Positions 5,911-11,353 of a stretch of 11,353 bases of DNA are shown here, one piece after another. A program made the position numbers and the translations under genes. Position 1 is the stretch's first letter, and each line of letters starts with the position of its first letter. This stretch comes from Anammoximicrobium sp032229885 (GTDB taxonomy: Bacteria > Planctomycetota > Planctomycetia > Pirellulales > Pirellulaceae). The notes below the pieces were generated by a model. It worked only from the letters and a program-made list of their open reading frames with translations, was not told the origin of the DNA and ran no database searches. Location of the stretch: NCBI GenBank assembly GCA_032229885.1, contig JAVYAJ010000006.1, positions 1 through 11,353 on the forward strand. The letters are read 5' to 3'.

Positions 5911-7204
5911 GACTCCTATCATCCCCGGTTCATCGCCCAATACAAGGCCCAGCAGCGATGCGTCTGCCGATCCCGGGGCGATCCTCGCCGAGTATCGCTG
6001 GTTGGTCAGCGCGGCGGCGGAACGCTGGATCGAGATCGCCGCCAACGCGGACGCCGAGTCGCTGGTGCGCACCACGCTTGCCCTGCGCAAAGATCTAGGC
6101 GCCCTTCGCACACATCTGGTCGTGGCGCAGGCCGAGCTGCGCCGTCGCGCGGCCGTCAAGTTTCCCGCCGCGCCGCAGATGTTTTTCACGCGACAACTGT
6201 TGGAGCAGGCGACCGACGCCCAGGTCGCCGCCTGCAAGGCCGCCCGCTGGTCCGAGGCGGGATTGATCGCGGATCTGTGCTGCGGCATCGGCGGCGATCT
6301 GCTCGCGCTGGCCGGCCAGGGGCCGGTCGTGGGCGTCGACCGCGATCCGGTGGCAGCCCTTCTGGCGGCCGCGAATTGCGAGCGCTTGGGCCGGACTCAG
6401 GCACGGGTTCAAGTCGAGGACGTGCGGGACGCGAATCTCGCGCAGTTCGCCAGTTGGCACATGGACCCGGATCGGCGCGTCGAAGGGCGGCGCAACACGG
6501 CGATCGAACGCTACGAGCCGGACCTCGAAGCGATCGACCGTTTGCTGGACGGCAATGGCCGGGCCGCGTTGAAGCTCGCTCCGGCGGCCCGCGTCCCTCA
6601 ACATTGGGCCCGGGACGCCGAATTGGAGTGGATCGGCAACCGTGGAGAATGCCGCCAACAGATCGTGTGGTTTCCGGCCCTGGCCCGCAACCCGGGCAAA
6701 CGCTCGGCGACCGTCTTCGCGGCCGGGGCGGACGAACCCCGTAGCATTTGCGGCGACCCCGAGCGCGACGCGCCCGAAGCCGACGCCGTGGGCCACTATG
6801 TGTACGATCCGCACTCGGCCGTGGTCGCCGCCGACCTGACCGGCGCTCTGGCGGCCGAACATGCGCTGCACTGTGTCTCGGCGAAATCAGCCTATTTGAC
6901 GGGCGACCGGGTCGTGACGGATCCGGCGCTGGCGTGCTTCGAGGTGTTGGAGATCCTGCCGGTGGACCCCAAGCATCTGCGCGACGCGATTCGCGAGCGC
7001 GGGATCGGCCGCTTGGAAGTCAAGAAACGAGGCGTCAAGATCGATCCCGAGGAAGTCCGCAAGCAGATCCACCCTCGCGGCGACAACTGCGCCACGCTGA
7101 TCATCTCGCCCGTCCGAAGCAAGGTCGCCGCCATCCTGGCCCGCCGCATTGGCGGCTCGGAGGCCGACGGATCGACGGAAGACCGCGAGGACGACTACGA
7201 TTGA
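5891..7204 (+). CDS. Class I SAM-dependent methyltransferase with THUMP-like C-terminal domain
   Basis: The 437-residue cytoplasmic protein has SAM-binding motif I, DLCCGIGGD, at 128-136 and motif II VGVD ending at 150. A family motif WHMDPDRR is at 189-196, followed by EGRR, where the class has its D-P-x-R-R catalytic-pocket segment. Residues about 350-410 (EVLEILPVDPKHLRDAIR, VKKRGVKIDPEEVRKQIH) fit the THUMP-like domain that accompanies this type and suggest RNA as substrate, by analogy. The N-terminal 30 residues are low-complexity and the last 15 are acidic. The target nucleotide cannot be read from sequence. The start is uncertain: ATG 5891 has AAGG directly abutting it, whereas ATG 5909 has ACAGG with 7-base spacing and is equally likely. 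Its divergent neighbour's start overlaps. Confidence 0.9.
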   Translation: MSTGSDMTPIIPGSSPNTRPSSDASADPGAILAEYRWLVSAAAERWIEIAANADAESLVRTTLALRKDLGALRTHLVVAQAELRRRAAVKFPAAPQMFFTRQLLEQATDAQVAACKAARWSEAGLIADLCCGIGGDLLALAGQGPVVGVDRDPVAALLAAANCERLGRTQARVQVEDVRDANLAQFASWHMDPDRRVEGRRNTAIERYEPDLEAIDRLLDGNGRAALKLAPAARVPQHWARDAELEWIGNRGECRQQIVWFPALARNPGKRSATVFAAGADEPRSICGDPERDAPEADAVGHYVYDPHSAVVAADLTGALAAEHALHCVSAKSAYLTGDRVVTDPALACFEVLEILPVDPKHLRDAIRERGIGRLEVKKRGVKIDPEEVRKQIHPRGDNCATLIISPVRSKVAAILARRIGGSEADGSTEDREDDYD

Positions 7205-7240
7205 TCGGGCACACGGCGTTTTCGACGCTGCGGGCTGCCG

Positions 7241-7268
7241 TGCGCTGGCTCGGTTTGTCGCCAGCGCA
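7241..7268. terminator. Candidate bidirectional terminator hairpin
   Basis: TGCGCTGGC (7241-7249) and GCCAGCGCA (7260-7268) form a perfect 9-bp stem with a 10-base loop. It lies 37 bases after the methyltransferase stop and 60 bases beyond the 3' end of the convergent lipoprotein gene. There is no T-tract on either strand, so intrinsic termination is inferred only from position and stem strength. Confidence 0.45.
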
Positions 7269-7294
7269 ACGTGTCGCTGGCAACGTGTCGCTGG
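7267..7294 (+). repeat. Perfect 14-bp tandem duplication
   Basis: CAACGTGTCGCTGG occurs twice without a gap (7267-7280 and 7281-7294). Each copy ends in CGCTGG, which can replace an arm of the adjacent hairpin: the second copy extended to 7296 (CGCTGGCG) pairs over 8 bp with 7259-7266. It is probably a slippage duplication within a terminator region. Confidence 0.85.
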
Positions 7295-7328
7295 CGTAAT
7301 TCATCGCCGATCTTAGGTGTCGCCCGTG

Positions 7329-7793
7329 TTACGATGCGGGCGATGCCGGGGCATAGTCATTCAGTTCGATGCTGCCCAGATCGTGCTTTCCGCCCACGCG
7401 ATCCGAGGGGATCTCGACCTCGATCGGCGATCGCTCCTCCGAAAAGGCGCCCTTCAGCATGTCGCTGCCCGGGCCCTTGTCGCGTTGATACACGACCAGC
7501 ATGTATCGCCCGGGCTTGATTCCACGGCCCGGCCCTTCCAGTCGGAACGAGCCGTCTACCGCGACGAGCGTGCTCTCGATCGGCAGGACCGTGGCGCTCT
7601 CGTTGCCCGGCAGGGGTACGAACAGAACCTCGACGACGCCCAACGCCACTTCGCGGTTGGGCACATCCAGCGGGCTGCCGCCTTGCAAGATCCGTCCGGT
7701 CACGATCACGCCGTCCTGGGGCGAATATCCCTGGCCGCAGCCCAGGCAGACCACGAACAATCCAGCAATCCACGCACTTGCACGTCGTGTCAT
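7329..7793 (-). CDS. Small lipoprotein with transthyretin-like/carboxypeptidase-regulatory-like fold
   Basis: The product is 154 residues from the ATG at 7793, which has AAGGAG 7 bases upstream. Residues 1-19 form a lipoprotein-type signal (MTRR, hydrophobic core, then C-L-G-C with Cys19 as the likely lipidated residue); the -3 position is Cys rather than the usual Leu. The mature part contains GVIVTGRILQGGSPL (28-42) and VAVDGSFRLEG ... IKPGRYMLVVYQ (78-103), the 'extension-default, then DGSF, then PG-Y' pattern of seven-stranded beta regulatory domains. Proteins of this kind commonly follow DUF1559 genes in planctomycetes, as here. The protein is probably attached to the periplasmic face of a membrane. 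No enzymatic residues are seen and its exact role is unknown. It is likely in one transcription unit with the DUF1559 gene 158 bases upstream. Confidence 0.88.
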   Translation of the reverse strand: MTRRASAWIAGLFVVCLGCGQGYSPQDGVIVTGRILQGGSPLDVPNREVALGVVEVLFVPLPGNESATVLPIESTLVAVDGSFRLEGPGRGIKPGRYMLVVYQRDKGPGSDMLKGAFSEERSPIEVEIPSDRVGGKHDLGSIELNDYAPASPAS

Positions 7794-7800
7794 CGCAAAG

Positions 7801-7806
7801 CTCCTT
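7801..7806 (-). promoter_or_regulatory. Shine-Dalgarno of the lipoprotein gene
   Basis: AAGGAG on the minus strand sits 7 bases before the ATG at 7793. It rejects the longer frame reaching back to 7931 and places the lipoprotein signal at the true N-terminus. Confidence 0.75.
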
Positions 7807-7925
7807 GGGTAGCGCGTCCGATGGACGATACGGGACAAAACGGGCGAGGCAGTCCGTCGCAGAACTCGGGCGTCGTAGGTTCGACCTGCACGGCGAACTC
7901 GATCGCGCACGGCACGGCCGCGAGG

Positions 7926-7953
7926 AACCAAGGCGGTGCGTTGCCGCCTGGTT
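7926..7953 (-). terminator. Hairpin directly after DUF1559 gene: terminator or attenuator
   Basis: On the minus strand, AACCAGGCGG starts inside the DUF1559 TAA stop codon and pairs with CCGCCTTGGTT over 10 bp, with one bulged A and a 7-base loop. Only two T residues close the 3' arm, so termination would be partial. It separates the DUF1559 gene from the lipoprotein gene and could lower expression of the second gene. Confidence 0.5.
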
Positions 7954-8845
7954 ACGGAAAGTGGATCGCAGCGCCGTCGTCTCGGTTGCCCATGTTGGCG
8001 AAGTTCGTGCCGTCGATGTCATAGCTGATGAAATGCACCGCTCCATCGGCGAAAACTGTCATGAAGCCTCCCGGATGAGACGAACCAAAACGTTGATCGC
8101 CGATCCCCGAACGCACGTCCGGGCGCGGATCGTGGGCGGTGTCGGTGTATCGCATCACGTCGTGATCAAAACCGCTTGTGTAGCCCTCGTTGTCGTCGTT
8201 TTGCAGGGTTCCCAAAGCCTTGATGTTCATGCGTTTTTCGCCGACCGCCAACGTGTTGGATGTGCCATCGACGACGAGCGCCGTGGTGATCGGACCACCG
8301 TTGGCCCACGCGCCGTTCGAGTTGATTTGCACGATCAGCCCCGTGTTCCCGTGGTTGCTGCCGGCATAGTCCGTCATGCCGTGTGCGTAGGTCCCAGATG
8401 GCCCGTACCACGATGCGCCGCTGACCGCCATCGGCGGTCGCCGCGAAGGACAGAAAAACGTGCCAATGGCGGCCCCCATGGCGTTTCTCTGACACGCCTC
8501 GGCGTCGGCGCCGCCTTCGCCGCGCCAGATCAGCTCTTGCTCGATGAAGGGCAGGATCTGGAATCCCCAACCGGCCCGTTGCGTCGGGCCGACCTCCGGG
8601 TTTAGGCCCTGGCCATAGTCGGGAGGATACGAGTAATGGTTCCCGCCGTGCGGAAAGTAACGGTACGTATCGTGATGGTTTTGAAACGCGATCCCGATCT
8701 GCTTCAAATGATTGGTGCACTGGGTGCGACGCGCCGCTTCGCGGGCGGCTTGAATCGCCGGCAACAGCAGCGCGACGAGGATTCCGATGATGGCGATGAC
8801 CACCAACAATTCGACCAACGTGAAACCGCGACGCAATCTGGACAT
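7952..8845 (-). CDS. DUF1559 domain-containing prepilin-like protein (H-X9-DG family)
   Basis: The 297-residue product has a classical type IV prepilin N-terminus: basic leader MSRLRRG, cleavage after Gly7, then FTLVE with Glu at +5, and a hydrophobic helix to about residue 34. The helix continues as IQAAREAARRTQCTNHLKQI (31-50), typical of the DUF1559 family. A C-terminal H-X9-DG motif spans His257 to Asp267-Gly268. The protein is presumably processed by prepilin peptidase and assembled in, or anchored to, the cytoplasmic membrane. The family is greatly expanded in planctomycetes, and its molecular role is unproven despite 'PulG-like transporter' labels. The ATG at 8845 has GAGGTGA just upstream. 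A lipoprotein gene follows on the same strand, and a 619-base gene-free region lies upstream. Key motifs are intact. Confidence 0.95.
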   Translation of the reverse strand: MSRLRRGFTLVELLVVIAIIGILVALLLPAIQAAREAARRTQCTNHLKQIGIAFQNHHDTYRYFPHGGNHYSYPPDYGQGLNPEVGPTQRAGWGFQILPFIEQELIWRGEGGADAEACQRNAMGAAIGTFFCPSRRPPMAVSGASWYGPSGTYAHGMTDYAGSNHGNTGLIVQINSNGAWANGGPITTALVVDGTSNTLAVGEKRMNIKALGTLQNDDNEGYTSGFDHDVMRYTDTAHDPRPDVRSGIGDQRFGSSHPGGFMTVFADGAVHFISYDIDGTNFANMGNRDDGAAIHFP

Positions 8846-9464
8846 GACTCACCTCGTTCGAAGACGCAAAGACGTATGGAATCGGACAAGACGCATGAAC
8901 CTCTCGTGAAAAGACGCCGCCTGACTGCGCTGCCCTCGCCGCGGTGCGCGTTGACACCACCGTTCTTTCACAGCCCGTGCGGTCACGCTTAGAGCCGTTC
9001 GCCGTTTGGCGCTGGACGTCTAACGCTCGGTTGCCAGCAGCAAGCTGCGCCGCGAAATCAGTGCGATCCGACTACGAGTCTGCTGGTTTGGCACGTCGTC
9101 ACCCAAGCCTTCGCGCGACATGGCTTGCAGACAAGAAACTAGGATCTGCGGGCTGTGACCGTTCTTCGGACCGGGCATCGAGCCGTGCGGTCAGCACAGC
9201 GAATCTAGCATAAAACGGTCCAGAATGAAACGCAACAAGTTGTGCTTGCCAGAGAAACGCGACCTCGATACGAGCGTGAATGCGGCGCGCGATCCCGGCG
9301 AATGCGTTGGCCAAGGGTAATTCAAACAGTCCACGATGTTTGAGGTTCGTAGTGCATCAGACCCGTCCAGGCATCGCGTTGCGCAGCGCGTGCGTCCGCG
9401 ACATTTCCTCGATGGCGTCCCGGCGGCCAGACGCTCTGTCTGCCAGACGTGCCGTCCGCGGCGT
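8846..9464. other. Gene-free stretch upstream of the DUF1559 gene
   Basis: These 619 bases between the mutase stop and the DUF1559 start have no coding frame with a credible start, ribosome site or protein-like composition. They are richer in A and T than the flanking genes, especially 9190-9350. They contain a candidate minus-strand promoter (9207-9235) and an 11-bp direct repeat, CCGTGCGGTCA, at 8975-8985 and 9183-9193. They probably form the promoter region and a long leader of the DUF1559/lipoprotein pair, plus the 3' region of the mutase gene. Confidence 0.6.
9207..9235 (-). promoter_or_regulatory. Candidate sigma-70 promoter of the DUF1559 gene
   Basis: On the minus strand TTGCGT (9235-9230) and TATGCT (9212-9207) are separated by exactly 17 bases in a locally AT-richer segment. 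Matches to consensus are 3 of 6 and 4 of 6. It would give a leader of about 350 bases. A TGACCGCACGG element lies just downstream of the expected start and recurs about 208 bases further on. Confidence 0.3.
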
Positions 9465-10814
9465 TCAGCGCACCCCGATAACGTCGGCCGCGTCGCGGCA
9501 CAGCCGATCGGCTTCGGCCGACGTCCGCGCTTCGGCAATGATCCGCACGATCGGTTCGGTGTTGCTGGCTCGGACCAACAACCATTTGTCCGGCCAGTCC
9601 AGTCGCAGCCCGTCCAGACGATCGGCCTGCGCGTCGGCAAAGTGCGACGCCACGGCATCGAGCGCCGCGGCGGTCTGTGTCGGATCCACCGTGCACCGCG
9701 TCTTGCGGATCGCGTATCGCGGCAGCGTGTCGACCCAACGCCCGAGCGGTTGTTCACGCGTCGCCAGCGCGTCCAGGATCAAAGCCATGCCGACAAAGCT
9801 GTCGCGCACATAGCCGACGCGCGGGTCGATTGGCCCGCCGTTTCCCTCGCCTCCGAATACGGCGTCGTGCGCCAGCATGGCGGCCGTCACATTCGCCTCG
9901 CCGACCCGCGAACGAAAGATCGGGACGTTGTGCCGTCGCGCGAGATCTTCGGACATCCGGCTGGTGGCACAATTGATGACCACCGGCCCCGGCCACTGCG
10001 GCAGAACGTGATCCAGGCACAAGGCCAGCGTGTACTCCTCGCCGATGTAGCGGCCCGTCTCGTCGATCACCGCCAGGCGGTCGGCGTCCGGATCCTGACA
10101 GAACCCCACGTCGGCGTCCGCGCTCGTCACACGCGTCCGGACGCCGGACAGGTTTTCTTCGGTCGGTTCGGCCGGATGGCTGAACCGCCCGTTCGGTTCG
10201 CCGCCGATCAGCATGACCTCGCAACCGAGGGCTTCCAGCAGCGGACGTCCCAGGACGGCCCCGGCGCCGTGGTTGGCGTCCAACAGGATCCGGAAACGCC
10301 GCCGGCGGATACGGGCGACGTTCACGGTGGCGAGGACCAGCCGTTGGTGCTCGGCCGTCGTGTCGTCGAATCGAGCAACGCGACCTACCTCGGCATGAGC
10401 AACCCAATCGGGCGAACCGGACCGATAATGCCGCAGCACGGTTTCGCCTTGGTCGGCGTCGATCACGCGGCCCGCGCCCGAGAACAGCTTCAAGCCGTTG
10501 TACTCGGGCGGATTGTGGCTCGCGGAAATCTGGATGCCGCCGGCCGCGCGATGCTGCCGGACCAAGACGCCGGTCGTCGGCGTCGCCGCAACGCCGGCGT
10601 CCAGCACGTCGCGTCCGAGGCCGGCGAGCGCGCTGCCGACCGCGGCGGCCAGCAGCGGGCCGGTCGTCCGACTGTCGCGCGTCACCACGATCGGACCAGG
10701 CGGGAGGCCAGCGACAAAAGCCGCCGTGTATCGGATCGCGACCAGCGGGTCCAACTCGCTCCCGACGATCCCCCGCAAGCCCGAGACGCTGATGATCGGT
10801 TGTCCTCCGCGCAT
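9465..10814 (-). CDS. glmM: Phosphoglucosamine mutase-like phosphohexose mutase
   Basis: The 449-residue cytoplasmic enzyme belongs to the alpha-D-phosphohexomutase superfamily. It begins MRGGQPIISVSGLRGIVG, the usual domain-1 entry. The phospho-acceptor serine loop SASHNP is at 97-102 (Ser99). The magnesium loop DPDADR is at 241-246, the sugar-binding loop GGEGNGG at 321-327, and the phosphate-binding loop RASNTEP at 415-421. All four loops are present, so it should be active. GlmM converts glucosamine-6-phosphate to glucosamine-1-phosphate for UDP-GlcNAc. However, the SNTEP loop (rather than SGTEP) and GEGNGG are also seen in archaeal-type PMM/PGM enzymes, so phosphomannose or phosphoglucose could be the substrate. 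The ATG at 10814 is the only good start before the conserved N-terminus; its ribosome site is weak (AGG, 10-base spacing). Confidence 0.9.
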   Translation of the reverse strand: MRGGQPIISVSGLRGIVGSELDPLVAIRYTAAFVAGLPPGPIVVTRDSRTTGPLLAAAVGSALAGLGRDVLDAGVAATPTTGVLVRQHRAAGGIQISASHNPPEYNGLKLFSGAGRVIDADQGETVLRHYRSGSPDWVAHAEVGRVARFDDTTAEHQRLVLATVNVARIRRRRFRILLDANHGAGAVLGRPLLEALGCEVMLIGGEPNGRFSHPAEPTEENLSGVRTRVTSADADVGFCQDPDADRLAVIDETGRYIGEEYTLALCLDHVLPQWPGPVVINCATSRMSEDLARRHNVPIFRSRVGEANVTAAMLAHDAVFGGEGNGGPIDPRVGYVRDSFVGMALILDALATREQPLGRWVDTLPRYAIRKTRCTVDPTQTAAALDAVASHFADAQADRLDGLRLDWPDKWLLVRASNTEPIVRIIAEARTSAEADRLCRDAADVIGVR

Positions 10815-11098
10815 AAGAAAAACGCCTGTCCCCTTTCCGTTCGCCGGTGGCCAACTGCCCGCCGGGCGTCGCCAACCCGCCGCGGCTCCGGCCAAACGAG
10901 CGTGTCCGCCATCGCGCCAAATTTCCACACGCTGCACCAATCACAAATACGATAGCACCCCATCGCGACCTATTCCACCCTCGGGAAGCATCGCCTCGAC
11001 GACAGTACATCTTGACCAGCGCGATCTCGAGGCGAAAGGTTGGGGCAGCCGCCCTTGTCAGGCCGCGGATATTCCGTGGCCCGCCGCCGTCCGCAGGA
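10815..11098. other. Gene-free stretch upstream of the mutase gene
   Basis: These 284 bases between the mutase start and the right-hand repeat cluster carry only open frames with no conserved features. The part at about 10926-10990 is AT-richer and on the minus strand contains TATCGT and TATTTG, but no -10/-35 pair with acceptable spacing stands out. It presumably holds the mutase promoter. Confidence 0.5.
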
Positions 11099-11198
11099 AT
11101 ATAGCCTTCGGCCAACAGAGGCACGCGCGGCGCCAGCCCCGGGGCGTTGCCCCAGGCTACGGTGATCGGAGGCCTTCGGCCAAACAGATTCTTGGGTT
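11099..11198 (-). repeat. Palindromic repeat block B, right copy, inverted relative to block A
   Basis: It matches 112-211 at about 94 of 100 bases by eye, without gaps. Small palindromes lie near 11104-11114 and 11171-11182, with the large GGGGCGTTGCCCC hairpin between them. One base change (T to C) breaks a pair near the foot of the large stem in this copy. Same orientation as the left block B. Confidence 0.88.
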
Positions 11199-11270
11199 GC
11201 GGGCGCTAGCCGGGGTTTGGTGCGATTGCTATTGGATGACTTTTGCGCAGCACGGAGGACAGGAAGCGTG
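11199..11270. other. Unique spacer between right-hand blocks B and A
   Basis: Seventy-two bases with no resemblance to the 28-base spacer between A and B on the left (84-111). It contains GGAGGACAGGAAGCG just before the repeat, resembling a ribosome site by chance; the frame behind it ends within the repeat after about 18 codons. Confidence 0.5.
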
Positions 11271-11353
11271 TTGGCCGAAGGCCAACATCAACGTAGCCTG
11301 GGGCAACGCCCCAGGAGTCAGAGATGATAGCAACCGTGTTGGCCGAAGGCCAA
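11271..11353 (+). repeat. Palindromic repeat block A, right copy, running off the window
   Basis: TTGGCCGAAGGCCAA at 11271-11285, the CCTGGGGCAACGCCCCAGG hairpin at 11297-11315, and a second TTGGCCGAAGGCCAA at 11339-11353 repeat the 68-base spacing of the left copy. It matches 1-83 at about 79 of 83 bases. The window ends inside the second unit, so the array probably continues. Confidence 0.9.

Noticed and set aside
7327..7345. TTACGAT as a plus-strand -10 box
   Set aside because: It overlaps the stop codon of the minus-strand lipoprotein gene, no plus-strand gene follows, and no -35 is present.
7872..7886. GGTTCGACC resembling a tRNA T-arm
   Set aside because: No matching acceptor, D or anticodon stems are found at the required distances.
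8944..9213. 89-codon plus-strand open frame in the gene-free region
   Set aside because: No ribosome site, no recognisable motif, and it runs against the likely promoter of the DUF1559 gene.
9336..10955. 539-codon open frame on the plus strand opposite the mutase
   Set aside because: It mirrors the mutase codons on the opposite strand; all four catalytic loops of the mutase are intact on the minus strand, which is the real gene.
9754..11124. 456-codon minus-strand frame overlapping the mutase in another phase
   Set aside because: Arg/Gly-rich composition without motifs. The mutase frame explains 9465-10814 and the remainder has no recognisable content.
1..11353. Circular 11-kb replicon
   Set aside because: The two ends belong to the same repeat but differ in sequence, so they do not give a true terminal overlap. 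The genes are chromosomal housekeeping types and no replication gene is present.

Overview
The window is GC-rich bacterial chromosomal DNA, almost certainly from a member of the Planctomycetota. Several features point there together: a DUF1559 pseudopilin-like protein (prepilin N-terminus plus H-X9-DG motif) paired with a small transthyretin-like lipoprotein; a Tat-exported Gfo/Idh/MocA oxidoreductase; a secreted HEAT-repeat protein with a C-terminal beta-sandwich; a THUMP-like methyltransferase; and dispersed GC-rich palindromic repeats. No genus can be named from sequence alone.

Layout. 1-246: a cluster of palindromic repeats (block A, then block B in inverted orientation). 247-1551 (+): Tat-signal Gfo/Idh/MocA oxidoreductase. 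1657-4380 (+): secreted HEAT-repeat/beta-sandwich protein, probably co-transcribed with the oxidoreductase. 4381-4709: gene-free leader of the next gene, with a hairpin. 4710-5342 (+): adenylate kinase. 5494-5910 (-): conserved-looking helical protein of unknown function. 5891-7204 (+): class I SAM methyltransferase with a THUMP-like C-terminus, whose start overlaps that of the previous gene head to head. 7329-7793 (-): lipoprotein. 7952-8845 (-): DUF1559 protein, upstream of the lipoprotein in the same transcription direction. 8846-9464: gene-free, with a candidate promoter for the DUF1559 pair. 9465-10814 (-): phosphoglucosamine/phosphohexose mutase. 10815-11353: gene-free, ending in a second repeat cluster (inverted block B, then block A).

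How the genes relate. The window is mostly ordinary planctomycete chromosome. Adk (nucleotide pools) and the GlmM-like mutase (amino-sugar supply for the envelope) are housekeeping enzymes. The oxidoreductase and HEAT protein are exported. The DUF1559/lipoprotein pair is a typical planctomycete envelope unit, with a hairpin between the two genes that may set their expression ratio. The methyltransferase and its divergent neighbour share a start region.

No defence system, CRISPR array, tRNA, rRNA or transposase gene is visible. The most unusual content is non-coding: a mirrored pair of repeat clusters (A, inverted B ... inverted B, A) at the two ends, a strong hairpin whose loop holds a possible start codon of the HEAT gene, a G-rich 21-bp tandem repeat, and several structured intergenic regions. 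Both ends of the window fall inside the same repeat type, which suggests an assembly broken at a multi-copy repeat.
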